Source: Tenodera sinensis (taxonomy: Eukaryota; Arthropoda; Insecta; Mantodea; Mantidae). From it: 64,000 nucleotides of DNA. The stretch spans positions 59,895,522 to 59,959,521 of the forward strand of contig CM060966.1 in NCBI GenBank assembly GCA_030765045.1, read 5' to 3'. Both the position numbers and the translations under genes were made by a program. Positions 38,421 through 49,959 of this stretch are shown piece after piece. The notes beneath the pieces were generated by a model, which worked only from the letters and a program-made list of their open reading frames with translations, was not told where the DNA came from and did no database searches. The stretch's first letter is position 1; each line of letters starts with the position of its first letter.

Positions 38421-40700
38421 AGCCAGTGAGTTTATGCGTGGCGTTAAGTCTCATGTATGGAAATAATTCATAAGGATTCGTGAACTCGATAACCTACAAA
38501 CAAGCCAGTAAGTGTGTGCATGGCGTTAAGTGTCATGTATGGAAACAATTCATAGTAATTCTTGAACTCGATAACCAACAAACAAGCCACTAAGTGTATG
38601 CATGGCGTTAAATCTCAAGTACGGAAATAATTCATAGTGATTCCTGAACTCGATAACCAACAAACTAGCCAGTAAGTGTATGCATGGCGTTAAGTCTCAT
38701 GTACGGAAATAATTCATAGTGATTCCTGAACTCGATAACCAACAAACAAGCCAGTAAGTGTATGCATGGCGTTAAGTTTCATGCACGGAAATAATTCATA
38801 GTGATTCCTGAACCCGATAACCATCAAACTACCCAGAAAGTGTATGCATGGCGTTAAGTCTCATGTACGGAAATAATTCATAGTGATTCCTGCACTCGAT
38901 AACCAACAAACAAGCCAGTAAGTCTATGCATGGCGTTAAATCTCATGTACGGAAATAATTCATAGTAATTCTTGAACTCGATGGCCAACAAACTAGCCAC
39001 TAAGTGTATGCATGGCATTAAATCTCATGTACGGAAATAATTCATAATAATTCTTTAACTCGATAACCAACATACAAGCCAATCAGTGTATGCATGGCGT
39101 TAAGTTTCATGTACGGAAATAATTCATAGTGAATCCTGAACTCGATAACCAACAAAGAAGCCCGTAAGTGTGTGAATGGCGTTAAGTTTCATGCACGTAA
39201 ATAATTCATAGTGATTCCTGAACTCGATAACCAACAAACAAGCCAGTAAGTGTATGCATGCCGTTAAATCTCATGTACGGAAATAATTCATAGTAATTCC
39301 TGAACTCGATAACCAACAAACTAGCCAGTAAGTGTATGTATGGCGTTAAATCACATGTACGGAAATAATTCATAATGATTCCTCAACTCGATAACCAACA
39401 AACAAGCCAGTAAGTATATGCATGGCGTTAAATCTCATGTATGGAAATAATCCATAGTGATTTCTGAACTCGATAACCTATAAACAAGCCAGTAAGTGTA
39501 TGCATGGCGTTAAGTCTCATGTATGGAAATAATTCATAGTGATTCCTGAACTCGATTACCAACAAACTAGCCAGTTAGTGTATGCATGGCGTGAAATCTC
39601 ATGTACTGAAATAATTCATAGTAATTCTTGAACTCAATAACCAACAAACAAGCCAGTAAGTGTATGCATGGCGTTATATCTCATGTATGGAAATAATTCA
39701 TAGTGATTCCTGAACTCGATAACCAACAAACTAGCCAGTGAGTTTATGCGTGGCGTTAAGTCTCATGTATGGAAATCATTCATAAGGATTCGTGAACTCG
39801 ATAACCTACAAACAAGCCAGTAAGTGTGTGCATGGCGTTAAGTGTCATGTATTGAAATAATTCATAGTAATTCCTGAACTCGATAACCAACAAACAAGCC
39901 ACTAAGTGTATGCATGGCGTTAAATCTCATGTACGGAAATAATTCATAGTGATTCCTGAACTCGATAACCAACAAACTAGCCAGTAAGTGTATGCATGGC
40001 GCTAAGTCTCATGTACGGAAATAATTCATAGTGATTCCTGAACTCGATAACCAACAAACAAGCCAGTAAGTGTATACATGGCGTTAAGTTTCATGCACGG
40101 AAATAATTCATAGTGATTCCTGAACCCGATAACCAACAAACTAGCCAGAAAGTGTATGCATGGCGTTAAGTCTCATGTACGGAAATAATTCATAGTGATT
40201 CCTGCACTCGATAACCAACAAACAAGCCAGTAAGTCTATGCATGGCGTTAAATCTCATGTACGGAATAATTCATAGTAATTCTTGAACTCGATGGCCAAC
40301 AAACTAGCCACTAAGTGTATGCATTGCATTAAATCTCATGTACGGAAATAATTCATAATAATTCTTTAACTCGATAACCAACAAACAAGCTAATCAGTGT
40401 ATGCATGGCGTTAAGTTTCATGTACGGAAATAATTCATAGTGAATCCTGAACTCGATAACCAACAAAGAAGCCCGTAAGTGTGTGAATGGCGTTAAGTTT
40501 CATGCACGTAAGTAATTCATAGTGATTCCTGAACTCGATAACCAACAAACAAGCCAGTAAGTGTATGCATGCCGTTAAACCTCATGTACGGAAATAATTC
40601 ATAGTAATTCCTGAACTCGATAACCAACAAACTAGCCAGTAAGTGTATGTATGGCGTTAAATCACATGTACGGAAATAATTCATAGTAACTCTGAACTCG
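38421..40700. repeat. 16-monomer satellite duplication, offset about 1311 bp
   Basis: agccagtgagtttatgcgtgg at 38421 recurs at 39733, and the unusual unit gaatcctgaactcgataacc followed by aaagaagcccgtaag at 39131 recurs at 40442. The offsets of 1311-1312 bp equal 16 monomers. A third, less exact relative of the latter unit sits at about 42817. Divergence is greater than in the 5089-bp duplication. Confidence 0.75.
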
Positions 40701-43700
40701 ATAACCAACAACCAAGCCAGTAAGTGTATGCATGGCGTTAAATCTCATGTACGGAAATAATTCATAGTGATTCCTGAACTCGATAACCAACAACCAAGCC
40801 GGTAGGTGTATACATGACGTTAAACCTCATGTATGGAAATAATTCATAGTCATTCTTGAACTTGATAACTAACAAACCAGAAACTAAGTGTATGCATGGC
40901 GTTAAATCTCATTAATGGAAATAACTGATAGTTATTCTTGAACTCGATGGCCAACAAACTAGCCAGTAAGTGTCTGCATGGCGTTGAGTCTCAGTTACGA
41001 AAATAACTCATAGTGATTCCTGAACTCCATAACCAACAAACAAGCCAGTAAGTGTATGCATGTCGTTTAATCTAATTTACGGAAATAATTCATAATGATT
41101 CCTCAACTCGATAACCAACAAACAAGCCAGCAAGTGTATGCATGGCGTTAAATCTCATGTATGGAAATAATCCATAGTGATTCCTGAACTCGATAACCTA
41201 CAAACAAGCCAGTAAGTGTATGCATGGCGTTAAATCTCATGTATGGAAATAATTCATAGTGATTCCTGAACTCCATAACCAACAAACAACCCAGTAAGTG
41301 TATGCATGTCGTTAAATCTCATTTACGGAAATAATTCATAATGATTCCTCAACTCGATAACCAACAAACAAGCCAGTAAGTATATACATGGCGTTAAATC
41401 TCATGTATGGAAATAATCCATAGTGATTTCTGAACTCGATAACCTATAAACAAGCCAGTAAGTGTATGCATGGCGTTAAGTCTCATGTATGGAAATAAAT
41501 CATAGTGATTCCTGAACTCGATTACCAGCAAACTAGCCAGTTAGTGTATGCATGGCGTGAAATCTCATGTACTGAAATAATTCATAGTAATTCTTGAACT
41601 CGATAACCAACAAACAAGCCAGTAAGTGTATGCATGGCGTTAAATCTCATGTATGGAAATAATTCATAGTGATTCCTGAACTCGATAACCAAAACTAGCC
41701 AGTAAGTTTATGCGTGGCGTTAAGTCTCATGTATGGAAATAATTCATAAGGATCAGTGAACTCGATAACCTACAAACAAGCCAGTAAGTGTGTGCATGGC
41801 GTTAAGTGTCATGTATGGAAATAATTCATAGTAATTCTTGAACTCGATAACCAACAAACAAGCCACTATGTGTATGCATGGCGTTAAATCTCATGTGCGG
41901 AAATAATTCATAGTGATTCCTGGACTCGATAACCAACAAACTAGCCAGTAAGTGTATGGATAGCGTGAAATCTCATGTACTGAAATAATTCGTAGTAATT
42001 CTTGAACTCGATAACCAACGAACAAGCCAGTAAGAGTATGCATGGCGTTAAATCTCACATATGGAAATAATTCATAGTGATTCTTGAACTCGATAACCAA
42101 CAAACAAGCCAGTAAGTGTGTGCATGGCGTTAAGTGTCATGTATGGAAATAATTCATATTGATTCTTGAACTCGATAACCAACAAACAAGCCAGTAAGTG
42201 TATGCATGGCGTGAAATCTCATGTATAGAAATAAATCATAGTGATTGCTGAACTCGATAACCAACAAACTAGCCAGTGAGTGTATGCATGGCGTTAAGTC
42301 TCATTTACGGAAATAAATCATAGTGATTCCTGAACTCGATAACCAACAAACAAGTCAGTAAGTGTATGCATGGCGTTAAGTCTCATGTACGGAAATAACT
42401 CATAGTGATTCCTGAACTCGATAACCAACAAACAAGCCAGTAAGTGTATGCATGGCGTTAAGTTTCATGCACGGAAATAATTCATAGTGATTCCTGAACT
42501 CGATAACCAACAAACTAGCCAGAAAGTGTATGCATGGCGTTAAGTCTCATGTACGGAAATAATTCATCGTGATTCCTGAACTCGATAACCAACAAACAAG
42601 CCAGTAAGTCTATGCACGGCGTTAAATCTCATGTACGGAAATAATTCATAGTAATTTTTGAACTCGATGGCCAACAATCTAGCCAGTAAGTGTATGCATG
42701 GCATTAAATCTCATGTACGGAAATAATTCATAATAATTCTTTAACTCGATAACCAACAAACAAGCCAATCAGTGTATGCATGGCGTTAAGTTTCATGTAC
42801 GGAAATAATTCATAGTGAATCCTGAACTCGATAACCAACAAAGAAGCCCGTAAGTGTGTGAATGGCTTTAAGTTTCATGCACGTAAATAATTCACAGTAA
42901 TTCCTGAACTCGATAACCAACAAACAAGCCAGTAAGTGTATGCATGCCGTTAAATCTGATGTACGGAAATAATTCATAGTAATTCCTGAACTCGATAACC
43001 AACAAACTAGCCAGTAAGTGTATGTATAGCGTTAAATCACATGTACGGATATAAATCATAGTAATTCCTGAACTCGATAACCAACAACCAAGCCAGTAAG
43101 TGTATGCATGGCGTTAAATCTCATGTACGGAAATAATTCATAGTGATTCCTGAACTCGATAACCAACAACCAAGCCAGTAGGTGTATGCATGACGTTAAA
43201 CCTCATGTATGGAAATTATTCATAGTCATTCTTGAACTTGATAACTAATAAACCAGAAACTAAGTGTATGCATGGCGTTAAATCTCATTAATGGAAATAA
43301 GTGATAGTTATTCTTGAACTCGATAGCCAACAAAGTAGCCAGTAAGTGTAGGCATGGCGTTGTGTCTCATGTACGAAAATGATTCATAGTGATTCCTGAA
43401 TTCGATAACCAAAAAACAAGCCAGTAAGTGTATGCATGTCGTTAAATCTAATTTACGGAAATAATTCATAATGATTCCTTAACTCGATAACCAACAAACA
43501 AGCCAGTAAGTGTATGCATGGCGTTAAATCTCATGTATGGAAATAATCCATAGTGATTCCTGAACTCGATAACCTACAAACAAGCCAGTAAGTGAATGCA
43601 TGGCGTTAAATCTCATTTACGGAAATAATTCATAATGATTCCTCAACTCGATAACCTATAAACAGGCCAGTAACTGTATGCATGGCGTTAAGTCTCATGT

Positions 43701-45298
43701 ATGGAAATAATTCATAGTTATTCCTGAGCTCGATAACCAACAAACTAGCCGGTTAGTGTATGCATGGCGTGAAATCTCATGTACTGAAATAATTCATAGT
43801 AATTCTTGAACTCCATAACGAACAAACAAGCCAGTAAGTGTATGCATGGCGTTAAGTCTCATATATGGAAGTAATTCATAAGAATTCCTGAACTCGATAA
43901 CCAACAAACAAGCCAGTAAGTGTATGCATGGCGTTAAATCTCACATATGGAAATAATTCATAGTGATTCTTCAACTCGATAACCAGCAAACAAGCCAGTA
44001 AGTGTGTGCATGTCGTTAAGTGTCATGTATGGAAATAATAGTAATTGTTGAACTCGATAACCAACAAACAAGCCAGTAAGTGTATGCATGGCGTTAAATC
44101 TCATGTACGGAAATAATTCATAGTGATTCCTGAACTCGATAACCAACAAACTAGCCAGTAAGTGTATGCATGGCGTGAACTCTCATGTACTGAAATAATT
44201 CATAGTAATTCTTGAACTCGATAACCAACAAACAAGCCAGTAAGTGTATGCATGGCGTTAAATCTCATGTATGGAAATAATTCATAGTGATTCCTGAACT
44301 CGATATCCAACAAACTAGCCAGTAAGTTTATGCGTGGCGTTAAGTCTCATGTATGGAAATAATTCATAAGGATTCCTGAACTCGATAACCAACAAACAAG
44401 CCAGTAAGTGTATGCATGGCGTTAAATCTCACATATGGAAATAATTCATAGTGATTCTTGAACTCGATAACCAACAAACAAGCCAGTAAGTGTGTGCATG
44501 GCGTTAAGTGTCATGTATGGAAATAATTCATAGTGATTCTTGAACTCGATAACCAACAAACTAGCCAATAAGTGTATACATGGCGTTAAGTCTCATGTAC
44601 GGAAATAAGTCGTAGTGATTCCTGAACTCGATATCCAACAAACTAACCAGTAATTGTATGCATATGGTTAAGTCTCATGTTTGGAAACAGTTCATAGTGA
44701 TTCCTGAACTCGATAACCAACAAACTAGCCAGTAAGTGTATGCATGGCGTTAAGTCTCATGTACGGAAATAATTCATAGTGATTCCTGAACTCGATAACC
44801 AACAAACAAGCCAGTAATTGTATGCATGTAGTTTAATCTATTGGACGAAAATAATTGATAGTAATTCTTGAACTCGATAACCAACATACTAGCCAGTAAG
44901 TGTATGCATGGCGTCAAATCTCATGCACCGAAATAATGCACAGAGATTCTTGAACTCGATAACCAACAAGCTAGCCAGTAAGGGTATGCATGGCGTTAAA
45001 TCTCATATACGAAAATAATTCATAGTGATTCTCGAACTCGATAGCCAACAAACTAGCCAGTAAGTGTGTGCATGGCGTTAAATCTCATGTATAGAAATAA
45101 ATCATAGTAATTGCTGAACTCGATAACCAACAAGCAAGCCAGTAAGTGTATGCATGGCATTAAATCTCATGTACGGAAATAATTCATAGTGATCCTTGAA
45201 CTCGATAACCAACAAGCTAGCCAGTAAGTGTATGCATGACGTTGAATCTCATGTACGGAAATAATTCACAGTGATTCCTGAACTCAATAACCAACAAA

Positions 45299-45733
45299 TT
45301 ATAAGTAACCTATAAGGAACTACTTTCAATATTGCATAGATTTCCAATAAAATAATATGTAATTTTTCCTCAACTTTGTAAAAATGGCATTAATTATATG
45401 TTCTTGGGGTCCAGAGGTTCCTCAGAGGTTCCAGGAAAACAACCCTTACGAAGAATTTAAGTCAACAGATGCATTCCAAAAGATTTTACACCGATTAACA
45501 TTTATTCCATTGGTACACCTCACATACTGCCAGATTAGAATCAGAAAATTCGTACAATCTAAAACGAGAGTGGGTTATATATCCTTTCTTCTTACGAATG
45601 TTATTTGTCTCCGATTCAGTATTATATGCGAAAACAGGTACATGTCCATAATGTTCGTCAGTCGCGAGAACATTGAACGAGTGTCGTTTAATTCAGATAT
45701 ATGGATGAGATATCGGCATGTTTCATGAAAGAG
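45299..45733. other. Unassigned sequence between satellite and mariner relic
   Basis: 435 bp of AT-rich sequence. It holds a 114-codon plus-strand frame at 45384-45728 with no motif, signal peptide or membrane pattern that I recognise. Its end just before the mariner terminal repeat makes coincidence likely, and I do not call it a gene. Confidence 0.5.
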
Positions 45734-46591
45734 GAGGGTGACACTGGAAAAATTTAGAGTGCCATGTTAAAAAAAAAGGAAATTCGTTGATGTTTGATAG
45801 TTACTTTCTAATGTTTTGCGAGTTGATTGTCGTGCGATTTGTTCAATTTTCTATAAACGTTTGTTATTATCATTATATGTTTGTTATGATTATTTTGTGT
45901 TCTCCCAAAAATGAATTTGACTAGAGAACATCTTAGGGGCATAATTTTTAAGATTTGAAGTTGTCGTTAGTGCCTAAACAATATGAAGATCGGCTGAGAA
46001 ATGCATTTAGCGAAGAAGGGGCACTAATGGCAACAAGTTAGGTATATGTAACTGATACAGCGAATTGAAAGTGATTGGTTGTTTCTTAGTGAAGAATTAC
46101 ATGAAGCACGCCCCGGAACTGTCGCTATTGATGAAAGTATTGCCTCTGTTTGAGCCATCATTACACAATATGGAACACAAGTGTCTGTTTACTGCAAACA
46201 TTTCAAAATGTTCCTGAACAATACACAAAAGGAAAAATAATTTTACATCACGGCAACGCATCATCGTTTATATCAAAACTGTCTAAATGCACTAAAGTTC
46301 AGCCGTGGTGTAGCGTATTGTGATTTTATTCTTTGTCTTTCTTTTCCTTTTCTTTTTTTTTCAGTAAGGATAAAATGCTTCGAATCACTTTGTCGTCACG
46401 AGACAAAGCTGTGGAACATTAGAAATATCCGGTTTCTGAAGTACCTCAGGCATCATTGCTTTAAGGAATGGTTTCGTCGAATGCAGAAATGTATTAATGT
46501 TAAAGGAAAATATTTTTCAAAACAATAAAATCACTGACATTTTTTAATACTAATCCTTGTTTGATTTTTAAAAATGTTCACTGTTACCCTC
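45734..46591 (+). mobile_element. Internally deleted Tc1/mariner (mariner-type) element
   Basis: Imperfect terminal inverted repeats flank a decayed transposase. The left repeat at 45734-45756 starts gagggtgacactgg. The reverse complement of 46569-46591 starts gagggtaacagtg. By eye 17 of 23 positions pair. The 858-bp length is shorter than the roughly 1.3 kb usual for mariners, which fits the internal deletion seen in the coding remains. TA target dinucleotides are no longer clear on the left; catat follows the right repeat. Confidence 0.8.
45911..46528 (+). pseudogene. Mariner transposase relic
   Basis: Once a DD34D cut-and-paste transposase. The N-terminus MNLTREHLRGIIF (45911 on) and, one frame shift later, DLKLSLVPKQYEDRLRNAF match the family's N-terminal helix-turn-helix region. 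SEELHEARPGTVAID (from 46088) matches the linker before the second helix-turn-helix. IILHHGNASS (about 46237-46266) is the block around the second catalytic aspartate, but the aspartate is replaced by glycine. YCDFIL (about 46316-46333) holds the third aspartate; only about 23 codons separate the two sites instead of 34. CFKEWFRRMQKCINVKGKY then a stop at 46526-46528 is the usual C-terminus. Several frameshifts, stops and a deletion of roughly 100 or more codons between the N-terminal and catalytic parts make it dead. The identification by pattern is firm; the subfamily is not. Confidence 0.85.
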
Positions 46592-47094
46592 ATATTGAGA
46601 TTTTATTTGCCTTGAAATGTTCCTTGTCAACTTCCGTACAGCCCTCTCTAGACCCCGAAAACATAATCATCAAGGAATCAAAGTGTAATAGTCGTAAACC
46701 ATCCCGGATTTTAAGACAAAACTTATGCTAATTAAAAATTAAATCTTATCAGACATCTAATTACAAGTGTTCCTTAGCTCTGTGGAGTTCGTGTTACACC
46801 AACAAACCATACAATAGTTTCACCAAGAAAAAAAGCTCTTTTAAACTGGCTGTATCTATCATATAACTCCATTTCAAACCGTTTATGGGGTGAAACTATA
46901 TGTGTATACGTGCATGTGTATGTGTGTATGTTGAAGTCGAAATTGCGAACGCCATAATTATGGAAATAATACTGCATCACATGGCAGAATTAAATAATCA
47001 GGAAATGCTAAAATCGTTGCGTGTATAAAAGGTACAAACCTGAGAAGATTGGTTACGGTTAAAATTGTCAGAAATGTTACAGAATGTTACAGAG
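46592..47094. other. Unassigned AT-rich spacer
   Basis: Nothing coding is recognised. A short TG/TA-rich stretch lies at about 46895-46932. A 68-codon minus-strand frame at 46774-46980 has no supporting feature. Confidence 0.5.
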
Positions 47095-49386
47095 AGGTCA
47101 TTAGGGGTAAGCATCAAGTAGTCAGGTGAGGCCTGGTACTTTCAGAATGTTACTAAGGTATGGAAGGCCTTAAAATCATCATATAGCAAATATGTAGACC
47201 AGCCGAATATTGACCCAGAAGAGTGGATAGTGTATTTTAGAACCCTTTATAGGGTGTACGGGGGAAATAGAATGACGGTACACCTTGAGATCAACAATAA
47301 ACATGTGGAAATTCTAGACAGTCCAATTAGGGATGAGGAAATGAGACAAGTTAGAACAATGAAAAGAAATAAAGCCACTGGCCAACATAGGATCCCCACA
47401 CAATTCCTTAAAGAATGGTGGAATGATATAGAAAGAGTCAAGAAATTAACAGGGCTGTTTAATTCAATAATGGAAAAGAGATATGTTCCAGCGAATTGGA
47501 GAAAGGCAATTATACACCCAATCTATAAAGGGAAAGGTAGTACATCCAAACCAAGTAGTTATCGTGGGATTGCACTGCTGTCTAATGTAGGAAAAATCTT
47601 TACTGGAATTTTGGCAAACAGAATACAGAACTAGGTAGAAGAAAACAATATCTTGTCGGAATTTCAAATGGGTTTCAGATCTGGGAGGAGAGCTGTGAAT
47701 AATATATTTGTAATAAAAACACTAGTGGATAAATACGTTAAAGAAAAAAGAGGTAAACTATACATGACCTTTATAGATTTAGAGAAAGCGTATGAGAAGG
47801 TGGATCTAAAATTACTATGGTACAAATTGCAATGCAAAGGATTGAGCCAACAGATGGTAAAGACCTTGATTGCACTGTACAAACCTTCTGTGTGAGGGTG
47901 GGGAAAGGAATAGTCTCTCGAGAAATAACACAAGGGAAAGGACTAAGGCAAGGGTGTATATTGAGTCCTATACTATTTAATTTACTTATCGATGATATCC
48001 TGCTGGGTACAAGCAAGAATATAGTTGTATGCCTGCAATAAATAATATCATGATCCCTGGGCTACTATTCGCTGATGATCTGGTAGTAGGATCAATTACA
48101 GTAAATGGTCTGAAGCAAGCGTTGCAGGAGGTAGATAAATACTGCAATGAATGGAACCTAACTGTTAATCAGGAGAAAACACAAACAATGGTATTTAAGA
48201 AGGGAGCAAAATTGAGTAAACATGAAAATTGGAAAAAGGGGATTAAGAAGTATAAAGTAGTACGCGAATGTATCTATTTAGGAGTAAAATTAGATGAGAG
48301 TGGGGGTGGGGAAAACAAAAGAAATTAGCTCTGACAAAGGGGAAAGGAGCTATGTCAGTAATAAGAAGTTGTAAGTACAGAGTACCGAATATTGGGGTCA
48401 AATGGTTAGAAAAAATTTATATGGTGCTGGAACCAAAAATGCTCTATGGTATAGAAATATGGGGACTTAATGAGGGGGATGAAACCATAGATATAGTTAA
48501 TATGGTGTTTTCCAGGGAAGTTTTGGGTCTTCCAAGTGCGGTGGCAAGAGAGGTAGCGCAGATGGAGATGGGAAGGGTGTCGAGGAAGGACATGATTATA
48601 GAAAGAGCTCTGAAATATTGGTACAGAATTTTTAATTTGGATAAAAATAACTTGTTAAGGCAGTGTGTAGAATACCAGGAAAAGAGTCTTAGGGGATCTG
48701 GATGGACAAGTAGTATTCGAAAGAACTTAGAAGTAAATGGGATGGGGGACTACTAGAGGAGAGGGGAGAATAATCATAACAAATTTTGGAAAATAATAAG
48801 AAAGAGGTTTGAAGACATAGAAATCCAAAAACCGTTTGGTGGTATAATGGGAAAAAGATCCCTGGTAGATTACAAATCAATGAAGGAAACATGGGAAAGG
48901 GAAACATATGTTGATAAGGTAAACAAAGAACAAAGGGAGGCAATAGCTTGGCTAAGAACTGGTGTTTGGAGGTTGAGAGGACTAAGAAAGGGTATCCCTC
49001 AGAGTCTGTGTCCTATTTGCGGGGAGAAGGAAGATCTGGAGTAGCACATAGTCTTTGAGTGCCAAGGAACGGACGTATGGAGGAAAGAATTTCTGGGGCA
49101 GATATGGGAGAAGGGAGATAGGATAACAGCATTTAAGAGGATTTTTAGAAAGGAGGTCAGGAACTTAGGTCAATTTTTAAGTAGAGTTAAGAAAAAATGG
49201 AATTGGTCTGTACAAAGAGAACAGAATTAAAAAGTTTGTGTTAGTTATAAAGTATTAAACAGCAATAGTGAAGCAAAATGTATGATAAAAATTTTGTTGG
49301 GTGGACATGACAGGCTAAGAGCCTGGGCCGAATGTCTGTCATATTCAAATATGTATTAATTTTGATTTAAATAAATAACAATAAAA
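47095..49386 (+). mobile_element. LINE-B: 5'-truncated, decayed non-LTR retrotransposon
   Basis: Only the reverse-transcriptase half of ORF2 and a 3' tail remain. Coding-like text starts near 47122 and ends at a stop at 49228-49230. A 3' region of about 156 bp follows, ending in aataaataacaataaaaaa (about 49368-49386), a typical short A-rich LINE tail. I found no convincing target duplication. The FADD active site and the block order differ from LINE-A and LINE-C, so this is a third lineage. By eye it falls somewhere in the Jockey/CR1/L2-like assemblage, with clade unresolved. Confidence 0.85.
47122..49230 (+). pseudogene. LINE-B reverse transcriptase relic
   Basis: RT blocks in order: NWRKAIIHPIYKGKG, SYRGIALLSNVGKIF, FQMGFRSGRRAVNNIFVI, LYMTFIDLEKAYEKVD (first catalytic aspartate in the FIDLEKAYE block), GLRQGCILSPILFNLLIDD, then LLFADDLVV with the FADD pair at 48068-48079, and the thumb-like KTQTMVF and YLGVKLDESG. 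A C-terminal Cys-His motif LCPICGEKEDLE...HIVFEC lies at about 49009-49062 with a stop inside it. Damage: in-frame stops at 47632-47634, 48754-48756 and 49042-49044, and frameshifts near 47885, 48020 and 48315. No endonuclease remains upstream, so the copy is 5'-truncated. It cannot make a functional enzyme. Confidence 0.87.
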
Positions 49387-49777
49387 AATCCCATCCCACT
49401 TCTATTAGGTTCAGCTCGATCTGAATCCACGTTTCCATGTAGTATTTAATCCGGAATGAGATTTGAATTCCTCATATAAAACGTTTCGCGTGCGCGCGCG
49501 TGTGTGTATTATAACGAGAAACTGAGAGCAGAGGAAAGATTTCTTCTCCGAACGCTCACTCCGAATATTTTGAATGATATGGTTGGCACACCTGGGGCTC
49601 GTGTGTATTTCGTAAACAAAAGAAGTGAGAAATTCTGGTGGGCGGAGTGTAGCCAGGTGGGGGGAGAGACAAAGCGAGAGCCGTGTCGAGAGTAGACCTT
49701 GGGTAAGAGTCGGCAGGAGTCGACCTCGTGCAATGGGGCAGTAGTGGGGTATGTCTGTAAGAATGCATCGAGTAGAG
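49387..49777. other. Unassigned spacer with short GC/TG microsatellite
   Basis: cgcgtgcgcgcgcgtgtgtgt at 49488-49507 is a small alternating purine-pyrimidine run. The remainder shows no recognisable gene. The last eight bases (49770-49777) are the left target duplication of the MITE. Confidence 0.5.
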
Positions 49778-49951
49778 CAGGCATGTCAAACAGCACTCGC
49801 CAAGTGTGAAAATATTCCCCGATTTTCCCTCCCTTCAAATCGGAGAACGAGAAAAACAAAGCGAAAACCGGTTCTACTAGCGCGTGCTACTGCAGTTAAG
49901 GAGGGGTGGACTCCTCTCTTCACACCCTGGGAGTGCTGTTTGACATGCCTG
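49778..49951. mobile_element. hAT-type MITE with 8-bp target duplication
   Basis: A 174-bp non-autonomous element. The left end caggcatgtcaaacagcac matches the reverse complement of the right end (cagtgctgtttgacatgcctg region ending at 49951) over about 21 bases without mismatch, with further pairing to the gtgtgaa/ttcacac bases. It is flanked by the perfect 8-bp repeat gagtagag at 49770-49777 and 49952-49959. An 8-bp duplication and CAGG...CCTG termini are the hallmarks of the hAT superfamily. There is no coding capacity; mobilisation would need a transposase encoded elsewhere. The clean duplication suggests a fairly recent insertion. Confidence 0.9.
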
Positions 49952-49959
49952 GAGTAGAG

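Larger units (their letters stand above)
10692..45298. repeat. 82-bp satellite array, right segment
   Basis: About 422 further monomers of the same 82-bp family, all in the same orientation. The array stops inside a monomer at ccaacaaa (45291-45298); the next bases, ttataagtaacc, are not satellite. A recurrent marker unit has the altered spacing agttgcatggtatgcatgg (for example about 1934, 12073, 16338, 19541, 22007, 31200 and 35796), useful for tracing larger blocks. No unit contains a gene, and the minus-strand frames of 60-80 codons are chance products of two neighbouring monomers. Confidence 0.97.

Noticed and set aside
1096..44149. Many minus-strand frames of 60-80 codons with a recurring FRNHYELFPYMRFNAMHTL-like peptide
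   Set aside because: They are satellite monomers read in frame across two copies. The 82-bp period rotates the frame, and frames end wherever a copy has a stop; no selection on protein is visible.
1..45298. Regularly spaced direct repeats considered as a CRISPR array
   Set aside because: Repeats are contiguous 82-bp monomers with no unique spacers, no cas genes and a eukaryotic context.
1..45298. CENP-B-box-like motif in the satellite monomer
   Set aside because: I looked for the TTCG...A..CGGG pattern on both strands of the common monomer and saw no convincing match, so a centromeric role is not claimed.
45384..45728. 114-codon plus-strand open frame
   Set aside because: No recognisable domain or homology cue, and it lies between a satellite edge and a transposon end. 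Its length is compatible with chance.
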